DNA of 64,000 nt from Sapria himalayana (Eukaryota; Streptophyta; Magnoliopsida; Malpighiales; Rafflesiaceae), in the NCBI GenBank assembly GCA_029783825.1, contig JAREIK010012396.1, positions 19,801-83,800 on the forward strand. The letters are read 5' to 3'. How positions within the stretch are numbered: the stretch's first letter is position 1; every line of letters starts with the position of its first letter. The notes below the pieces were generated by a model that did not search any database, had not been told where the DNA came from, and saw only the letters and a list, made by a program, of their open reading frames with translations. Shown here piece by piece: positions 61,521 to 64,000 of this stretch. Made by a program: the position numbers and the translations under genes.

Positions 61521-64000
61521 ATCAGATATTTGTCACCAGGTTATCAACTTATTTACACTATTAGAGTACATGTTTATTCTATGCTATTGGAACAAGATTA
61601 TGTGCATTTGTAATCTTGCTTTTGTCATCATCAAAAAACTACTAGTTGGTTAAGGAGGAAATTCTTTGAATAATCCTCCTCATTTGGAAGAAGGAAATAT
61701 TCTTTGAACAATCCTCAAAAATGTTATTTTATTTTCTATGTAAAGAGAAATATCTTTTAGCTTGATAATTGCATGGGACTAAGTATTACTTTTTATGAAG
61801 CCATAATGCACAACAGCCTTATGGTTAGTTGAACTAAAAAATTTATGGACATGTTTGACTCCTTCTATCAATACCTATTCCTCTCTTTTGGTTACTAGGG
61901 CTTGCATCTACCAAAGCTTAGGGATAATAATATTAGTTGAGGTGTTAATCTAGTTTGAGAAACCCATGGCTAAAACTAGGAAATACTTTTTATGATTCAA
62001 ATGTATGACTAAATTATGTTTTATGTGTGAAAAACATCTTTATATTATTATTTGAAATGTCAAGTTTGTAAAAATAAACTATACAACATAAAAAAATGGG
62101 GAGAAAAGAAATAAAATATATATGTAAAAATAGTGGTTAAGAGAGATGAAAATTGGCTTCATGAGAAGTGTCTTATATATCTTTTATAATCATGAATATA
62201 TTTCGGAATGATTAATTCATAGATACATGCTAACTTATTATTATTATATACAAATTATTAAATTAAAGTAGTTATCAATCTTTAAGTTTGTTATTAATAC
62301 AATTATGAGCTTCTCATTATAATTTTTATTTGATGGTTTTTAATCACTCATCACAAATGGGTAAATATGAAAATCTCATGTTTATTAGATGTGTGTTTAT
62401 ACAAAAATAATAATTGATATTATGGTCTATTATTATTGAGACCCAAAAAAAATATTAATAGTCAAATAATCATAAATATCTTGAATCACTCAAAGAGAAT
62501 AAAAGTAATTCCATATATATTTTCATATATTTGTGAATATAAATAGGACCACATCATACATCTTCTTGAGAGAACCTAATAAAAGATTTACAATATTAAA
62601 GAATAAAAGAAAATATATTCTCATATTTTTCTTTATATCTAATAAAGTTAACAATGGAAAACCCATAGAGAAATAAACACATAGACATAAGATGGAATAA
62701 ACATAAAATTTTCATTTAAATATATTACTTAAAACTAAAAAAATATTTAAATCATTGAATATTCGAAACTATTATAAAAAAAATATTTGAATATAAAAAT
62801 ATTCAATTCATTTATATATATAATAATAGTATCAATTACAGAAATATAACACAACTTTTCTCCGAGTCATATTTATAGAAATAATATATGTAACTCAAAA
62901 AATCATAAAAATGAGAATCTTAAAGACTTTTCCAAATACATTTCATCATTTAAATCATTATAATTAAATTTATTATTAAAAATTGATTATTAATTAAATA
63001 AAACAAGAGCGAGATATAATCTATACTATAAATTTAAATACTTGTAGAGGCAAAAGCATAAAATAACAAGTTGAATAATTAGTAAGTCAAGACATAATTC
63101 TTGAGACAATGAGGTATAAAAGCTATTAATTCAAAATAAGATCATATATATATATATATATTATATAAAATTAATTCATTAGAATAAAAAAATATTATTA
63201 GTTTCTTACTTACTCAAAAAATCATAATTAAGTGACAAATAAAAAATAAAATTAATAATATTTCTTTTTATTAAAAAAAACACAATCATTACAAAAATAA
63301 TAGTGTATTTAAATATATATGATTAAAATATTTTAACATAAATTCTCTTCTCTATTATCATCATTATTTTTATCTAGTATGTTAGTAGTTAGAAAGTTTT
63401 TACTATCAATTGATTGATTTCATATTAAATAAGTTGAAATAATAACAATTTATATGAATTTTCATCTATAATAATTAGTGTTAGACTCAACTTTCTCATA
63501 TTATTATAAGTTCTGGCTAAATTATATTTAAGATTAAGAAAATCATTAAAAAAATTGGCCACAAAATTCCTAAGAAAACCCAAATGTCAGTTAACTTGAA
63601 AACAATCTCTTTAGCCTCACATAAATTGCCACACCACAAAGAATCTTTAAAAAATTATATCACTCAATTACTAATTTGTTGTAATGATGAATTGTAGGTA
63701 TATTTTTTTGAACACTATAATGACCTAGAAAGACACGAGATGACACAATTTATTTTCTTACTTTTAAAGAAACATTTGAAAAAAATTCATGCACCCTACA
63801 ACACAAATGATAAATGTTGTGATTAAATAATTGATAAGAAATACAATTTGAAAAAATAAAAGAAGATATTAATGTGATTAATTAATTTTCAATCATAATT
63901 GATTCATCCTAAAATGTCTTATAAAAAAAGTTTTCAAGTTGTCTTAATTGAATATTTTGATAATATCTTAATTTTCAATATGAAAATAATATGGCTAGAT
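61521..64000. other. A+T-rich intergenic DNA, nothing recognised
   Basis: About 2.5 kb of A+T-rich sequence with a TA run near 63,148-63,163. No coding, RNA or transposon signature that I can support. Confidence 0.6.

Overview
The window is plant nuclear DNA, probably from an angiosperm with a large repeat-rich genome. The evidence is L1-type LINEs of the plant class (DUF4283 ORF1; endonuclease, reverse transcriptase and RNase H in ORF2), a CACTA-like DNA transposon, and broken copies of three plant genes (EDR2-like, NUP93, TPP2). I found no intact host gene. Almost everything is transposon, satellite or pseudogene, the base composition is strongly A+T-rich, and there is no operon structure.

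Positions 1-43,400 hold a satellite made of AAGAAT/AAGAAG/AAT words, with purines on the + strand, interrupted by seven L1 copies, all on the + strand: A (1884-8036), B (8753-14944), C (15406-21582), D (24361-24485), E (25418-27704), F (28573-35082) and G (36401-37345). A, C and F start in or before ORF1 and are about 6.1-6.5 kb. B, E, G and D are progressively shorter from the 5' side. All seven end in the same 3' signature, which includes a small hairpin and runs directly into the satellite. Copy C is best preserved and keeps the YADD reverse transcriptase motif, but it has stops and frameshifts. None looks autonomous.

Positions 43,409-54,727 are a block of unrelated sequence interrupting the satellite. 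Its left end begins CACTA. Its right end, read inward on the other strand, differs at 2 of 13 bases from the usual plant CACTA terminus (CACTACAAGAAAA). Both ends carry short palindromes around TAGCTAGGAAA. Inside are an EDR2-like pseudogene with intron positions retained (PH and START parts), a NUP93 3' half lodged between those parts, and a TPP2 catalytic-domain fragment. I read this as a non-autonomous, gene-capturing CACTA element, with the element type less certain than the gene identities.

The satellite resumes from 54,728 to about 58,447, broken by an 81-bp unique island. A ninth segment, L1 fragment I (58,448-59,593), is the only L1 piece without the common 3' end and it stops near a CT repeat. 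The rest, to 64,000, is A+T-rich: a TATAACTATA tandem region, a probable tRNA-derived SINE, and about 2.5 kb in which I recognise nothing.
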